64,000 nucleotides of DNA from Rhyacophila brunnea. Lineage: Eukaryota > Arthropoda > Insecta > Trichoptera > Rhyacophilidae. Each line of letters opens with the position of its first letter. Within the stretch, counting starts at the first letter, position 1. This document shows positions 1-10,873 of this stretch, one piece after another. The stretch spans positions 1-64,000 of the forward strand of contig JAGYXB010002078.1 of the NCBI GenBank assembly GCA_022495005.1. The letters are read 5' to 3'. Position numbers and translations under genes: made by a program. Under the pieces are notes generated by a model, which saw nothing but the letters and a program-made list of their open reading frames with translations, did not search any database and had not been told where the DNA came from.

Positions 1-923
1 TTTATTATACATCCACTACTTGCAGTTCACACAATATTTCACAAGTTTCCCGGATCAAGTGAACGTTATTAATAATATTAGTATTAGTCTCTAAAAGGCT
101 GCCTTTGTATGTATCCATTCTTGGGAAATATTTTTTCTTCTAAATTATGAGTTTTTTGGGTGTTTGTTGTATGTTTAAGTGCGTATCACGATTAAATATA
201 TTATATCGGGGTAGGTATTACCGATTAATTGAATGATTTAAAATAAAATTCTATCAAATTTATTGTACCTTTGATATAAGTGGTGGCTTAACAGCTATGA
301 TTAGCTGTATAATATGTTGTAAACGGCGAGTGTATTTAGATACACTTACATATTACCTAACTAATAAAGCATTTAAAATAAATGAGCAATTGCAATAATA
401 CCGGTACATTATTTTTCGGTAAACTATTTTCATACACGCACTCACTTCAAAACTTCAGTCAGCATTTTGATATCGTAGATTTAATCAAACTATATATGCT
501 ATCGCGTTTATTTATGAATTATATCTGAATTCGCGAGGTAACATGAGAAAACGCAAAGTTTGCAGTCGAGGCAAAAAAATAATATATTTTTATTGTTTTT
601 GTCCACCAGTGTATTTTATTTAGTGTCTTGGTAGAAAAAGTTTGTCTTTCTGATATCCAAGTTTACGTTTGTAAGTTACACAAATTTTAATACTGATACC
701 AATCTTTCAAATTTAATATATTTACATATTTTTTTATTTGGTGTATGCGATGTGTATTTAAAAAAAGTAATCACTAACTAATTCAAAGTTATTATAATAT
801 ATTGTTTTCCATTTATAGCACATACTTCACTTTCTACTCGAGTAATTGTGTTTTTATTTATTTAATTTATTGTTTTTACTCCTTACTTATCAGGTTATAA
901 TGTACGTTTATTTTTGTTTTCAG
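1..923. other. A+T-rich non-coding, probable intron
   Basis: I see no exon, RNA gene or mobile element here. The last 20 bases are pyrimidine-rich and end in TTTTCAG, which is the acceptor for the exon that follows. Confidence 0.6.
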
Positions 924-1002
924 GGTTTGTCTCCTGTTCACCATCACCTTGCAAGAATGGGGGCACTTGTGTCTCATCACCAAGAGCCGAGTCATACTGC
1001 AA
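924..1002 (+). CDS. Internal exon encoding first half of an EGF-like domain
   Basis: A 79-nt exon lies between acceptor TTTTGTTTTCAG and donor GTAAGTG. Entered after two bases (phase 1) it reads FVSC-SPSPC-KNGGTC-V...ESYC, giving EGF cysteines 1 to 4 in the form C-x4-C-x5-C-x10-C. The N-G-G-T-C core is characteristic of EGF-like modules in secreted or membrane proteins. Cysteines 5 and 6 (C-x-C...C) are missing and must lie in the next exon, because the exon ends in phase 2 after AA. A phase-1 intron just before an EGF module is the usual arrangement for this domain. I cannot tell which EGF protein this is: candidates would be agrin-, perlecan- or Notch-ligand-like, but the fragment is too short. 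I found no clear partner exon with the remaining cysteines in this window. The EGF identity is fairly secure; expression is inferred. Confidence 0.62.
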
Positions 1003-3974
1003 GTAAGTGTTTCATACCTTTATTATATTAGGTACCTCACAGGAGGTAATTTTCAAAATTAACTTAACTCCAAAAAACATTTTTTTACTGGCTAATGCTA
1101 GACTTCCCTCTAAATTCTAAAGATTGTTTGAGATTGTGTGATTTTTAGAACTCACCAAATTCAACATTAAATCACTTAAAAAACTTACTAAATACGGGAA
1201 TAATTTTCAATAATGGATAAACACAGCATGTTTATTTTCAAACAATGTCAAATTGATTTCATGCAATCACGTCATCGCATTTTGCTAAATGCCGTACATT
1301 ATGAATGTGACGATGTGTTTGTTTTGTTGGTAGTAAACACAAACCTTTTAGGAGGAGGAGAGAAAATATCGCATTTTCTCACTTTGTCAAAAAGTGGATT
1401 TGACCAAATTTCAAAATTACCCCCTGAGAACTTTTCTGTAGCGAATGAGATCTGTTAAGATAACTATGATTTATGATGTGTTATAAAATCAGGATTGTAT
1501 GCAAGCATTATTTGATCAAGTTTTTACACATCCAATTTCATCGTCAATCCACGAGAGATGATTGCTACATTCGCTGTCCCCGGACAGTCGAGACTTGTTT
1601 GATTTCCAGCGTAGTCAATATTTGAGTATTTTTGATAAAATCTAAATTACGTAAATAAAAACGCCACAATCTCGTGCTAAGTTAAGTCAACACGGATGCA
1701 ATGCGCAAAGAAAAGCTCTCATCTATAACGATGCATTTAGATTGGGTTTATATTTTAAATCTATTTTAATCTATAGTCAACACATTCTGTGATCGTGTCT
1801 TCATAATCATACGTCTTGATTCAATAAGTAATGATTCCAATTATCTCAACTGTTTTGAAAACTTATTTAAAAGTTAGTTGAAAAATATATTTCACTATTG
1901 TGAACTGGAATTATACCGAGTAGGTAAATTGTACTGTTGATCCCAGCGAAATGTTTCGCTTTTGTGGATCGTCCTACACCATGACATTTACTAAATCATT
2001 TTGTGATCTATACCCGGATTTGATCGGAAATGGCCGAATAGATTATTCCGAACCCCCGGAGCACTTCGTGATTTTGTTCATGTAAATGTTTATCTACCAT
2101 TCAACCAGCGAGAAGTCTGTAAGGGTCCATTACTACACGGCAGATATAGCCAATATATTTTAAATAAATTTGGTGCTAATTAATATTTTCAAAATAATAA
2201 TATTATATACCCAGGGAACTCGGAATTTCTTTACTCATGCAGTTTTATTTTTACTCCCGCAACCCCATAAAATATTTTTATCATTTATTCTATACTACGT
2301 TATTTGTGTAGCTGAGTTGCTGTTTTTATAATGTTGCCAACTCCAGTATGTAGTCGTTAAAAAGTTGAATTCATCATTTTTTTCAATTCGCAATTTTATC
2401 AGTAATATGACTCTTCCAATAAAAAATGCTTAGCATATTGTAGCCTATTTCGTGGGAATCATAATGTATTATGTATTCAGAAAAGTCTCATATAGCGACG
2501 AATAGGTACCGAGTTATTCGGGGTTTGTTAAAAATATGTATAAAAGAAAATATACAGTAAGCCATATAAACTTAAAAAAACGATCAGGGTGAGAATCGTC
2601 TGCTAACCGGGCCATTTACCCACTAATCCAAATATTAAACTTAGTTTAAAAAAAATTAAACTGAAAATCATGCGTAGGTATGTTCTGTGTAAATAAATTT
2701 GTATAAAAGGTTCCTCTTCTGCTTTAACTCTTCTACATCGATATTGTTGGTTAAATATGTGTGCGAAAGAAAATGGGAAATAAGTCATAAAGTCTACTTT
2801 GACAAATTCGTATATTAATCTATATTTTTCTATTATGATCAGCGGCGTGCTATGACTCTTGACTCTTTCATCTCTTCCCTTTTAGGCATAATTACATGTA
2901 TTCTTATGATCAATATAACATTATTATTCATACTTAACGTTTGTTTTTCCACAATTATTATTAAAAATCAGAATTGGGGCCACCTTAAACCGCTTGATTG
3001 GTTTAATTTTTCAAGTATTTTTTTACGAAATTTATTTAATTACACGAGAGAACATTGCATATTATAAATTCAAGACATTCGCAACATGACAACGCATTAA
3101 AAATAACAATATGATGGAAAAGTAAACGGAAGTAAAGTAAGTACATTAACTGAGCTAAATATACCCAATATTAAGGCATTATAAAACAACGGCCACCTAC
3201 ATTCAGTATCCGAATCAATTTGGTTGAACACAGTTATTGTCCTCCCAATCGTCATCACCAGTGGTAGGTTACTTCTGCAAACAATTTTATTGTTGCTCCC
3301 TACCACTTTCCTTTTGGTATCCAAAAGATCGGAATACATTTCGAATAAAACAAACAATTGAAACCGGTTTTATACATACAACAACAGTTACTAAAAATAA
3401 CACAACTAGGTTTTATTTATAAAATGTATTTATCATGAATTATTTTATGTATTCATTATTTATCAACTAGGTTTATCTACTGACAGTAGAAAGAAACTGT
3501 TACTGATTAATTGTTAACGAATCATGTATTAAATTATTTATCAGGTTCAGTTAGGTATAAAAGGCGTGTCTATTATCTACTTGAGAACGTCTGTTTCTTG
3601 AAGCTTGGGAAACCGCCCCGGGGAGAAGCGTTCGATTCTTCGACTTCTTCATAGGTTTATTGCCGATTATTATGTTGTTATTACGCCGTGGTTTCGAGAT
3701 GACGGTATTTCTGGAGCAACTTATTTATATGACGTGTAGTAACTTTGCAGAGTTTGGCAATGGGTTTAGGTCAAACTTCTGTTTCGGCAACTTTATTGTA
3801 CACATAATAATCCGCTACAATTCACTGTTTCCCAAACTTACAACATGCCGTACAGTGACATTTTAACAGTTTTTAAAGATAAATTATTAGTCATTTTTAT
3901 GAATGATGCTGTGAAAATTCCGGAAGCATTCTTTTCATTAAAAATATTACTATATTGACATGGAAATGCAAATT
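1003..3974. other. A+T-rich non-coding, probable intron
   Basis: This stretch follows the EGF exon donor. It carries a dispersed repeat near 1612-1900 (listed separately). An ATG-initiated 81-codon frame at 1213-1458 has no codon bias or recognisable motif, and I regard it as chance. Nothing else is supported. Confidence 0.5.
1612..1900 (+). repeat. Dispersed repeat, copy 1 (partner near 39590-39900)
   Basis: The block containing GATGCAATGCGCAAAG, then a GGTTTATATTTTAAATC-like run and GTTTTGAAAACTTATTT, recurs in the same order and orientation near 39.6-39.9 kb as GATCCAATGCGCAAAGG, GGATTTATATTATT and TATTTTGAAAACTTATTT. The copies are visibly diverged, with indels. No coding content or terminal repeats are seen, so the class is unknown. 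Confidence 0.55.
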
Positions 3975-4050
3975 TATATTGTCTTGGCGTAATACTATTA
4001 TAGTATCTTCGCGTACAAAAATTATAGTACAATTACTATAATTTTAGTGC
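3975..4050. repeat. Palindromic TACTATAAT motif cluster, copy 1
   Basis: Several copies of ACTATAAT/ATTATAGT lie within 75 bases, including ATTATAGTACAATTACTATA, with GCGTAATACTATTATAGTA just upstream. The same core, ATTATAGTACAATACTATAA, occurs near 45620, where the motif is repeated further. It may be a decayed MITE or satellite-like repeat. Confidence 0.5.
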
Positions 4051-4140
4051 GCTACCATCACTGATAATTGAAATATTTTTACCAAAGAAAAGTTCTGTCA
4101 CCACCTCATCAAATCTTGCATCCTAAATTAAAGTATACCA

Positions 4141-4200
4141 TAGCACTCTTCTCGGTCTCTAGTTCTTTGCTGCCGCGTAGTTCCGCCGAACTTGAATCAT
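4141..4200 (-). mobile_element. Fragment of non-LTR retrotransposon 3' end
   Basis: The reverse complement contains GGCAGCAAAGAACTAGAGAC-like sequence, the same string (GGCAGCAAAGAACTAGGGAC) that ends the LINE tail at 7285-7590 on the + strand. That block encodes the end of the reverse-transcriptase ORF (A-K-N-x-G-P-R-R/D-R-E-x-W). Only a short degenerate piece survives. Confidence 0.45.
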
Positions 4201-5077
4201 TCGTTGATTTAGCTGAATATAGGGAAGCCCCGTGGTCGTTTATTATATATTTTGTATTACAAATATATGACTGCGTTTATCCAGCAGTCATATACTCCCC
4301 GAGATACATGTCAAACCCAATCTTAATTTTATCACATCGCGTACTGGGTTTTTCGCGATATGGTCAACAACATGCATGCACCTTCCTAAGTCCAATTTTT
4401 TTGCCATAAAGAGGTAAAACGTAAATTTTATTTATTTGTGGTACTTATTGAAATGAAGACTATTATTATACTTGACTTATAAAATGAGTATAAAACGAGG
4501 AGAGGGTGGGTGTGTTAAATTATTTCAAGACAAATGATTCGTTCGAATTACCATAATATTATTATCTTATATAATTAAATTCGATTATTTTGACTGCTGT
4601 AATATTAAGCTTCTAAAACATGTTTGATTCTTTATTTAATATTATGTTGCAAAATTGATTGATTCCATTTACCTCACCGGGCAATAGTGCCTTTAAACAT
4701 TTCTTTATCTTCAAAGGTCCATGATTCATTCGCTTTTTTCCATCTATCACCTGTCATGGGAATTATCATTGGTTGAGTAATCTTTTTACCCGTCACGGTC
4801 ATATTATTATGTCTCTACCTGCTTATGAAAGCAAGGTCTGCGTTTTTTCGTACGCGTATATCATACACTTACTCTAAGCATAGATGCCCTCATTATTTCA
4901 CGTCAATAAAATACACAAAACTTCAATTTAGCCCAGAGTGGTTGAGATCGAATCCGCAATAGAAATAATTGGACGTCCGCGTATAATATGCTGATTGATT
5001 CTGCGGTCGATCCAAAATTATCGTTTTTACAACGCCACCCATTATATTAGTACCATTATCTTTTTACACATGTGCAT
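4201..5077. other. Non-coding spacer
   Basis: No exon, RNA gene or repeat structure is supported. The last eight bases (5070-5077, ATGTGCAT) are the left target-site copy of the adjacent hAT-like element. Confidence 0.5.
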
Positions 5078-5795
5078 TAGGGATCGCAAAATGAATTCAA
5101 TACCGGCAATTCAGGATGATTGTCTTTTTCCATACCGGGATTCCGGGATTGTTGGAACCTATTTTTTTTTTTAACTTAACAGGTTAGATAAACATCCATA
5201 CAGAAACACACATTAAAAGAAATTTATATAATGCTGAATGTAGAAGAACTCTTTTAGAAGTTTTATCTTTTTATTTACTTGTATATAATATCTAGATGTG
5301 CTATATTAAATTGCTGGTATGTCGTAATGTAAAATAAATACTTAATGATATTTTAAAGAAAACTCAGCCATGGTCTATGAACCACTGAATGAAGAACTAC
5401 AATAGGTCTTTAAATTTTTACTGGTTTTGGTTTTCAGTTGGTCTGTTCTAGCGCGGTCATGTGGCCGTTTATTGGCCCTTGGATATCCCTATCAAGTAAT
5501 AATACAATAAATTTTATACAACGATGAGGAGACAAAAAAACAGAAAACTGACTTTCGAATAATGTGATACGGCCGAGTTTTTTTTGTCATACAGATTTGA
5601 ATTATAAAGCTATTTCAATATTTGTTTATTTTGGAACTGGTCATAGAATATAGATATTTAGTTCTTTAATTTGGTGACTATTTTTGATAGTTTATCATGT
5701 ACTTAAGTAAGCTTGGATAAGTATCCAGAATTTTTCGAATCAAGAGAATATTATCAATCCCGGGATTGAGCCAGATACCGGGATCGCAAACCCTA
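5078..5795. mobile_element. Non-autonomous hAT-like DNA transposon (718 bp)
   Basis: The left end reads TAGGGATCGCAAAATG and the right end, reverse-complemented, TAGGGTTTGCGATCCCGG. Internal ACCGG/CCGGGAT motifs are repeated near both ends. Flanking 8-bp sequences ATGTGCAT (5070-5077) and ACATGCAT (5796-5803) match at 6 of 8 positions, as expected for an old 8-bp hAT duplication. No intact transposase frame is present. The terminal motif resembles that of the element at 29487-30097, so both probably belong to the same broad family. Confidence 0.6.
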
Positions 5796-6744
5796 ACATG
5801 CATAATATTGAGAGCCATCTTGGCATTTATGGATCACTCATAATATATTTGTGAAATGAGGCCCGCCACGCCCTGGCGTATGTGGCCATTGTTCGAACTG
5901 TGCCAATCGAATTGAAAAGTAACTTTTAAAAACCGCATTGACTTTTTAAAAATGCTGTAAGCACTTACTATGATGGTTTATTTCACACATGTATGCATAA
6001 ACTTGACCTATGCTATCGTCAACCTGAATTCTGGTCTGATTCGAGACCAGTAACTATTGAAGTATGATCGTATTACGATTCTATTTACTTTTTTTTGAAT
6101 TGGAGAGAATGAAATCAACGACTATCACGTCATACAATATTGTGATTTGTTTGATGGACTTGTCTATTTAGATTCCAAAAATCTGTGTAATATATTATGC
6201 ATGTCTGTTCTGTTGATTTTGTGACCCTTTGGAGTTAAAATTCTATTCAACAAGGTATTCTATTATAAAATTAATGCTATCGACTGAGGGTACTTGATGG
6301 AATTTTAAATTAAATTGTAATTGAATAAGTGTTGTACTATTCTATTTGAATCATTTTTTACGGCCCTGGTTTCGCTTTTCGGTATTTTCAGCCAGGTGCA
6401 CACTGACACATACTACAGTTACAAATTCTCGTTTATATAAAAAATGAATACGTGAACTTCTTATTACTAAGTAAAGAAGCGAGTATATGTAGTGTTGGAA
6501 ATTTGTAGTGACTGAAAAAAAAACACGTAGTACGTACATTAGATACGCAATATAGTACATTGCATATCTACAAATCATACAGGTAGAGATCGTTTCATAG
6601 GCATATATTCATATACATAGTTAGATTCATATTAATCAATTTGGCTATAATAGTTAGTACCTAAGTACCTACCACTGGCAAATGTTTAATGCCATCATAC
6701 AACTAAAATTCAAATTAGCTACACCGGTATTATATTTTTTTTTC
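5796..6744. other. Non-coding spacer
   Basis: A+T-rich DNA with no supported gene. A 75-codon frame on the - strand (6351-6578) has no domain features. Confidence 0.5.
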
Positions 6745-6866
6745 CCGACCATGTCCGATCCTAATAGAATCATATGGGCCTCCACAGAGTAGAGGTTTGT
6801 ATTAACAGATTTGTTTTTTTTTTTACGAGAAATGGATGTCAGCCACTTGCTCAACCTATTGGGTCC
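6745..6866 (-). mobile_element. Truncated tRNA-derived SINE, 3' part only
   Basis: Reverse-complemented, it shows the family tail: GGGTCCAATAGGTTGAGCAA, GGCTGACATCCATTTCTCGT, an A-run, AACAGATT/AATCTGTTAATACAAACC, CCTC(T)ACTCTGTGGAGG, and GATCGGACATGGTC. The same tail occurs in the copies at 13840, 30998, 36890, 56641 and 61880. The tRNA-like head is missing: at about 6866 the sequence switches to a tRNA-Gly fragment. Confidence 0.6.
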
Positions 6867-6899
6867 ATCGGTGTTTCAGTGGTAGAATGCTCGCCTGCC
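6866..6899 (+). pseudogene. 5' half of tRNA-Gly(GCC) (tRNA fragment)
   Basis: The 34 bases begin CATCGGTGTTTCAGTGGTAG and continue AATGCTCGCCTGCC. They match the 5' half of insect tRNA-Gly(GCC) as I know it, with one G-to-T change in the A-box side (GGTGG to GGTGT). Similarity stops inside the anticodon loop, right after the GCC anticodon, and no 3' half or T-arm follows. It cannot fold as a full tRNA. It is either a reverse-transcribed tRNA half or the remnant of a tRNA-Gly-headed SINE. Confidence 0.6.
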
Positions 6900-7021
6900 G
6901 GTATTATATACTGCGTATTTTTCATTCGTCATCATAACACTATTTATAATATGATAGGAAGGAGACATCCTATACTCGAATCGTTGTATATAGTTAGGAA
7001 ATTTATGGACATATGTATTGT
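6900..7021. other. Short spacer between tRNA-derived pieces
   Basis: A+T-rich sequence with no recognisable feature. Confidence 0.4.
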
Positions 7022-7095
7022 CAGTAATTTAATTGGTAAAAACACTCGCCCGAATTGCGATAGATTGTGGGTTCGAATCCCACTGTTTAACTGGT
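7022..7095 (+). mobile_element. tRNA-like SINE head
   Basis: An A-box-like segment (AATTTAATTGGTAAAAACAC) is followed by a perfect B box, GGTTCGAATCC, inside a T-arm stem GTGGG/CCCAC (7066-7086). The acceptor stem does not pair, so it is not a functional tRNA. A promoter for RNA polymerase III is the likely origin. Confidence 0.5.
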
Positions 7096-7284
7096 ATGTT
7101 TTGAGGACTGTTACAAATTATTTACTTTCAATGAAGAATGTTACCTTGCTATTGCAGCTATAATATAGCTTGTGTATTAAATATTTAATACAAATTAATT
7201 TAATTAAATATTCATATATATATATATTGGACATATATGTATAAGTGACCTCCCACTGTGTCTTAAGCATAATGTGTGCTATCA
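7096..7284. other. A+T-rich spacer with TA microsatellite
   Basis: A short run of alternating TA lies near 7210-7225. Nothing else is seen. Confidence 0.5.
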
Positions 7285-7592
7285 ATGCTCACGTATGCGT
7301 GTGAAACATGGACCACTTAGTATAAAATAAATCCAAAAATTACGAGTAGCGCAACGTGCCATGAAAATGTAGGGCATAACGCGGAAATACCACAAATAAA
7401 CTAATGTATAAGGAAGCAGACAAGGGTACGCGCTGTGATAGTGGTCACTAAAAAGATGAAAGGGCACTAATGTCTACAGGGGCGTCCTAAAACCCGATGG
7501 ATAGACGAACTCGTTAAGCTCGGTGGATGTATCTACTTGGCAGCAAAGAACTAGGGACCGAGAAGAGTGGGGTCAACGACCCCGGCTGATGA
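7285..7592 (+). mobile_element. 3' end of a non-LTR retrotransposon, degenerate
   Basis: Reading frames broken by stops encode ACETWTT near the start, then GRPKTRWIDELVKLGG (about 7483-7527) and AAKN-x-GPRR-V-G before the end. These match the region just after the reverse transcriptase of insect LINEs, where C/AETWTL and a G-R-P-x-x-R-W-x-D-E-L-V block precede the ORF end. Only the terminal 300 bp remain, consistent with 5' truncation. The element is inactive. Related tails occur at 13640, 14229, 40700 and 62240. Confidence 0.6.
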
Positions 7593-8289
7593 TGCCGGTA
7601 TATAGGTATATATTGTTTATTGAGTATTGATCTTTACATTAATTTCCTAAACGACCAAGAATCTTTCAATGATCAGAGATTGCTAAGTTTTCGCAGGGTG
7701 TTTTTGTTGTGACTAATTATTTAGTTTCTTTGAAGTAATTTTTACTTACTACAGTGACTAATTTCAATTTCCCTATTTATAGTAGTTTCGGATGAAAATA
7801 ATTCTATTAGTAGGCAATATAAAAGATTGATTTGGTATTAAATACCTTACAGAATTGAACGCCAAATTAATCCACTTCTCCTAATATCCGCCGGTGTTTA
7901 TTCATCGAAAGGTGAAGTTAGCCTTCGCCGCCATTTTTCGCTGTTAATTATATCATCAAGTCAGCGGAATAAATTAATCAGATTGATTTCGAATACAAAT
8001 GAGGTTTGATTACCTGTTCGCTTGTATGATGGTATTTGTTTGCAAGATAATAAGCTTTATCATTTTTTTGGGTTGTGTCGGATACATTAAAAGATTTTTT
8101 GTATATGTTTTTTTTTCTATAATGTAAGTATATTCCTGTGATACTGCGTCGACTTAATAAAGTAATGATTTTGATTGTGATATTCAAAACCCTTCCATCA
8201 TTATTTTTCGTAAAAATCAACGAAAGCTTGTCGAGAATAAATATAACAGAACATTCTAGTTTTTGGTTCGTAGCTTGTAAAATATATTC
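7593..8289. other. Non-coding spacer
   Basis: A+T-rich DNA without supported genes. A pair of overlapping 80-codon frames around 8000-8390 on opposite strands have no domain signal. Confidence 0.5.
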
Positions 8290-8450
8290 ACTACCTACTC
8301 GCTTTTCCCTCCACCATCCGCCATGTTTTCACACCCGTTATGCAGGCGTATACCCTGGCGTAATGAACGTTGAGCGCCATTCAAAGTCGTGCTGAGAGTA
8401 CTACTTCCCAAGACCTTTTTTGGCGTGCACTAGAGTGTGCGTGATTCATA
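8290..8450 (+). repeat. Dispersed repeat, copy 1 (inverted partner at 19364-19512)
   Basis: The block begins TCCCTCCACCATCCGCCATG and contains CACACCCGTTATGCAGGCGT, CTTCCCAAGACC and GCACTAGAGTGTGCGTGATT. The reverse complement of 19364-19512 has the same order: TCCCTCCACCAGCCGCCACG, CACACCCGTTATACAAGCGT, CTTCCTAAGACC, GCACCAGAGTGTGAGTGATT. It is more G+C rich than its surroundings. No ORF is evident, so the class is unknown. The mariner element begins about 12 bp beyond its right edge. Confidence 0.65.
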
Positions 8451-8461
8451 TTTAAATATAA

Positions 8462-9772
8462 TACGAGGGTGGGTCAATAAGTCCTTAGAAAAGCCGACAG
8501 GTGGCGCGACTAGTACTGTAAGCGGTTTGTTTTCATGCAGCGGCACTACTGATTCAGTATGCTGCGAAGTTTCAATCAGATTGGTCGGGTTGTTGTGTGT
8601 TTCTCGTACATTTAAAAAAAAAATTTGCTTGTGGAAAATGGAAAAATGGAAAATGGAAAATGGAGAAAATTGAGTTTAGAGCTGTTATTAAACATTTTAA
8701 TATAAAAGGGTTAACAGCAAAGGAAATAAAAAATGAGTTGATTTAGTTCACGGCATATCTGCTCCTTCACTTGCAACTATTTATAACTGGTTAAATGAAT
8801 TTAAACGTGGTCGTACATCAACAAAGGATGAACCACGCTCAGGACGTCCTGTAGAGGTGACTACACCAGAAATGATCAATAAATCCACGATATGGTGTTA
8901 AGTGACCGAAGATTAAAGTTGAGTGAGATAATTGAGGTTACAGGGATCTCAAAGGTAGCGTCATTTCTATTTTACATGACAAATTGGGCATGAAAAATAT
9001 TTCTGCAAGATGGGTGCCGCGTTTGCTCACAGTCGACAATAAACGCAATAGGGTGGTGGCCTCAAAAGCCCTGTTGTCGCCCATGCAACGCAATCCGGAT
9101 GAATTTTTCGTCGCTTTGTGACTGTAGATGAAACATGGATACACCACTATACTCCTGAGACGAAAGAACAGTCAAAGCAGTGGATTGCGAAAGGCGAACC
9201 ATGTCCAAAGAAGGCGAAAACCGTAAAATCAGCTGGTAAGGTTATGGCTACTGTATTTTGAGATGCACGTGAAATTATTTTCGTTGACTATTTGGAAAAA
9301 GGAAAAACAATAACAGGGGATTATTATGCATCTTTATTGGACCAGCTAAAAAACAAAATTGAAGAAAAACGGCCCCATTTAAACAGGAAAAAAATCCTCT
9401 TTCATCAGGACAATGCCCGTGTTAACACACGTTTACGATCAATGGCTAAAATTGAAGAATTGAAGTTCGAATTGGTCGACCACCCACCGTATTCGCCAGA
9501 TTTAGCCCCCAGTGACTTTTTCCTTTTCCCAAACTTAAAAATGGCTAAGTGGACAACGTTTTTTTTCAAATGAAGAAGTCATCGATCGGACAAATGCTTA
9601 TTTTGAGGACCTTCCGAAAACTTATTTTTCTGACGGTTTAAAAAAAATTGAGAAACGTCTAACCAAGTGTATTGAGCTCCAAGGAAATTATGTTGAGAAA
9701 TAAAAAAAAAATACAAAAACAAAACCTGTTTTAATGCTTTTTTCTAAGGAATTATTGACACCCACCCTCGTA
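8462..9772 (+). mobile_element. mariner-family DNA transposon, inactive
   Basis: Terminal inverted repeats are CGAGGGTGGGTCAATAAGTC on the left and, reverse-complemented, CGAGGGTGGGTGTCAATAAT on the right; both run on into CTTAGAAAA. They are bordered by TA dinucleotides, the mariner target. The total length of about 1.31 kb is typical for a full-length mariner. It encodes a broken D,D34D transposase. The two ends differ by a 2-bp indel, so the copy is old. Confidence 0.88.
8660..9703 (+). pseudogene. mariner transposase pseudogene (D,D34D)
   Basis: The N-terminus MEKIEFRAVIKHFNIKGLTA matches the first helix-turn-helix of mariner transposases. Further conserved pieces follow in order: SLATIYNWLNEFKRGR, DEPRSGRP, WVPRLLT (the linker), VDETWIHHYTPE with the first catalytic Asp (near 9127), FHQDNAR with the second, and HPPYSPDLAPSDFF with the third. 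Thirty-four residues separate the last two Asp, which places it in mariner rather than Tc1. The end reads ELQGNYVEK then stop. At least three frameshifts (near 8740, 8890 and 9110) and in-frame stops, such as a TGA near 9259, break the gene, so no active enzyme can be made from this copy. The longest intact piece is 9292-9573, which covers the second and third catalytic residues. Confidence 0.88.
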
Positions 9773-10820
9773 TATTGCGGTTAATGCCGCAAACTGAAAG
9801 TTGAGAAACTTTCCATCGTAGATATTAGGTCGCAATGACCGACCGGTCTGACTGATGGACGGACCGACAGAGCTCTTCCCTTTCAACTAATACTAATAAT
9901 TTTATTGAATCGGTAGATTTAACCAAACAACCATTTTCTCACAGTACAACTTCTGGCGGTTTTGACGTCCTCCAAAAGACACATTCAGAATGCAGATCAA
10001 TTTAATTAAATGTATAGACAACTTAACTAAACACATAACATCATGAGATTCCTCATAATAAAATGAGAATGCTTGATATAACAGATTAATAAGGTAAAAA
10101 TGCGAAAACCAGTCGCCGTATGGCGTAAACCAACACTTTGATGGCAGTTTTGATTTATGACGTAATGAGAGGAAGCAATTAAACGCCAAGAGTAATGTAA
10201 ACCCCCTGAATGTCCTCAAATATTACTGTCGTTTCCAGGGAACTCAGAAATAATTATTATCTGTTCTGTGGTCGTTTCAGATATACGATTCACAAAAAAC
10301 TGAGTTTCTCATAATTATGTATACGAAATTTCACTCAACGCCTTTAATATTAAAAGCATGTTTCGTTTATGTGACAAGCATATTGGACATACACGTAAAT
10401 ATTGAAAATAACATATTCTTTAACACGTATTTAAACTATATCCCATATTGTTTTACACTAAGACCTTCTTACAACCACACCCAAAGGGTAACGCACTTCC
10501 CATTATTTTTGTGTTCCCTGGTAGGAGTTTATTATTGTATCTGATTTATCGTGACATTGTTTTCTCTTGACGGGTAACATTTTTTTCATATTTTTTCCAA
10601 CGTGCACAACAAACCGTAGATTTCCTCGTTTGTGGATTATTTCATAAAAAAAACAGTAATAAGTACTTACCTATTTATTATTCATGCGTATAATAATGAT
10701 GCCCTATTTATGGGTGTCTTTTGTTATCGTTATCAGTATGCTAGAATTGTATTTGTAGCATAAACATTTGCCACACAATAAGAATAAAACCCTCAAAAAG
10801 CACAAATAAATAATACTTAC
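9773..10820. other. Non-coding spacer
   Basis: No gene is supported. A 105-codon frame on the - strand (9902-10219) is hydrophobic-rich but starts with TTG and has no splice or domain support. The sequence ATACTTAC at 10813-10820 is the donor of the candidate exon described next. Confidence 0.45.
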
Positions 10821-10873
10821 ACAGTTCGGCCGCCAGATGTTGACGATTTCGCAAATCTGTCTATCTCACGCAT
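10821..10873 (-). CDS. Candidate first coding exon (MREIDRFAKSS...)
   Basis: On the - strand an ATG at 10873 opens a 53-nt frame reading MREIDRFAK then SSTSGGRT, followed directly by donor GTAAGTAT. The segment is richer in G+C than the flanks. The start context ACGAATGC is acceptable. A second frame (DRQICEIVNIWRPNC) is also open across the same bases, so the frame is not proven. I see no TATA box upstream and no convincing second exon to the left. The protein is unrecognised. This could be a chance coincidence of ATG and donor. Confidence 0.28.

Noticed and set aside
4265..4285. GCGTTTATCCAGCAGT as a + strand LINE tail (AFIQQ)
   Set aside because: Sixteen bases only, and opposite in strand to the adjacent LINE fragment at 4141.
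9902..10219. 105-codon - strand open frame
   Set aside because: No ATG start, no codon bias, no domain; typical of chance in A+T-rich DNA.
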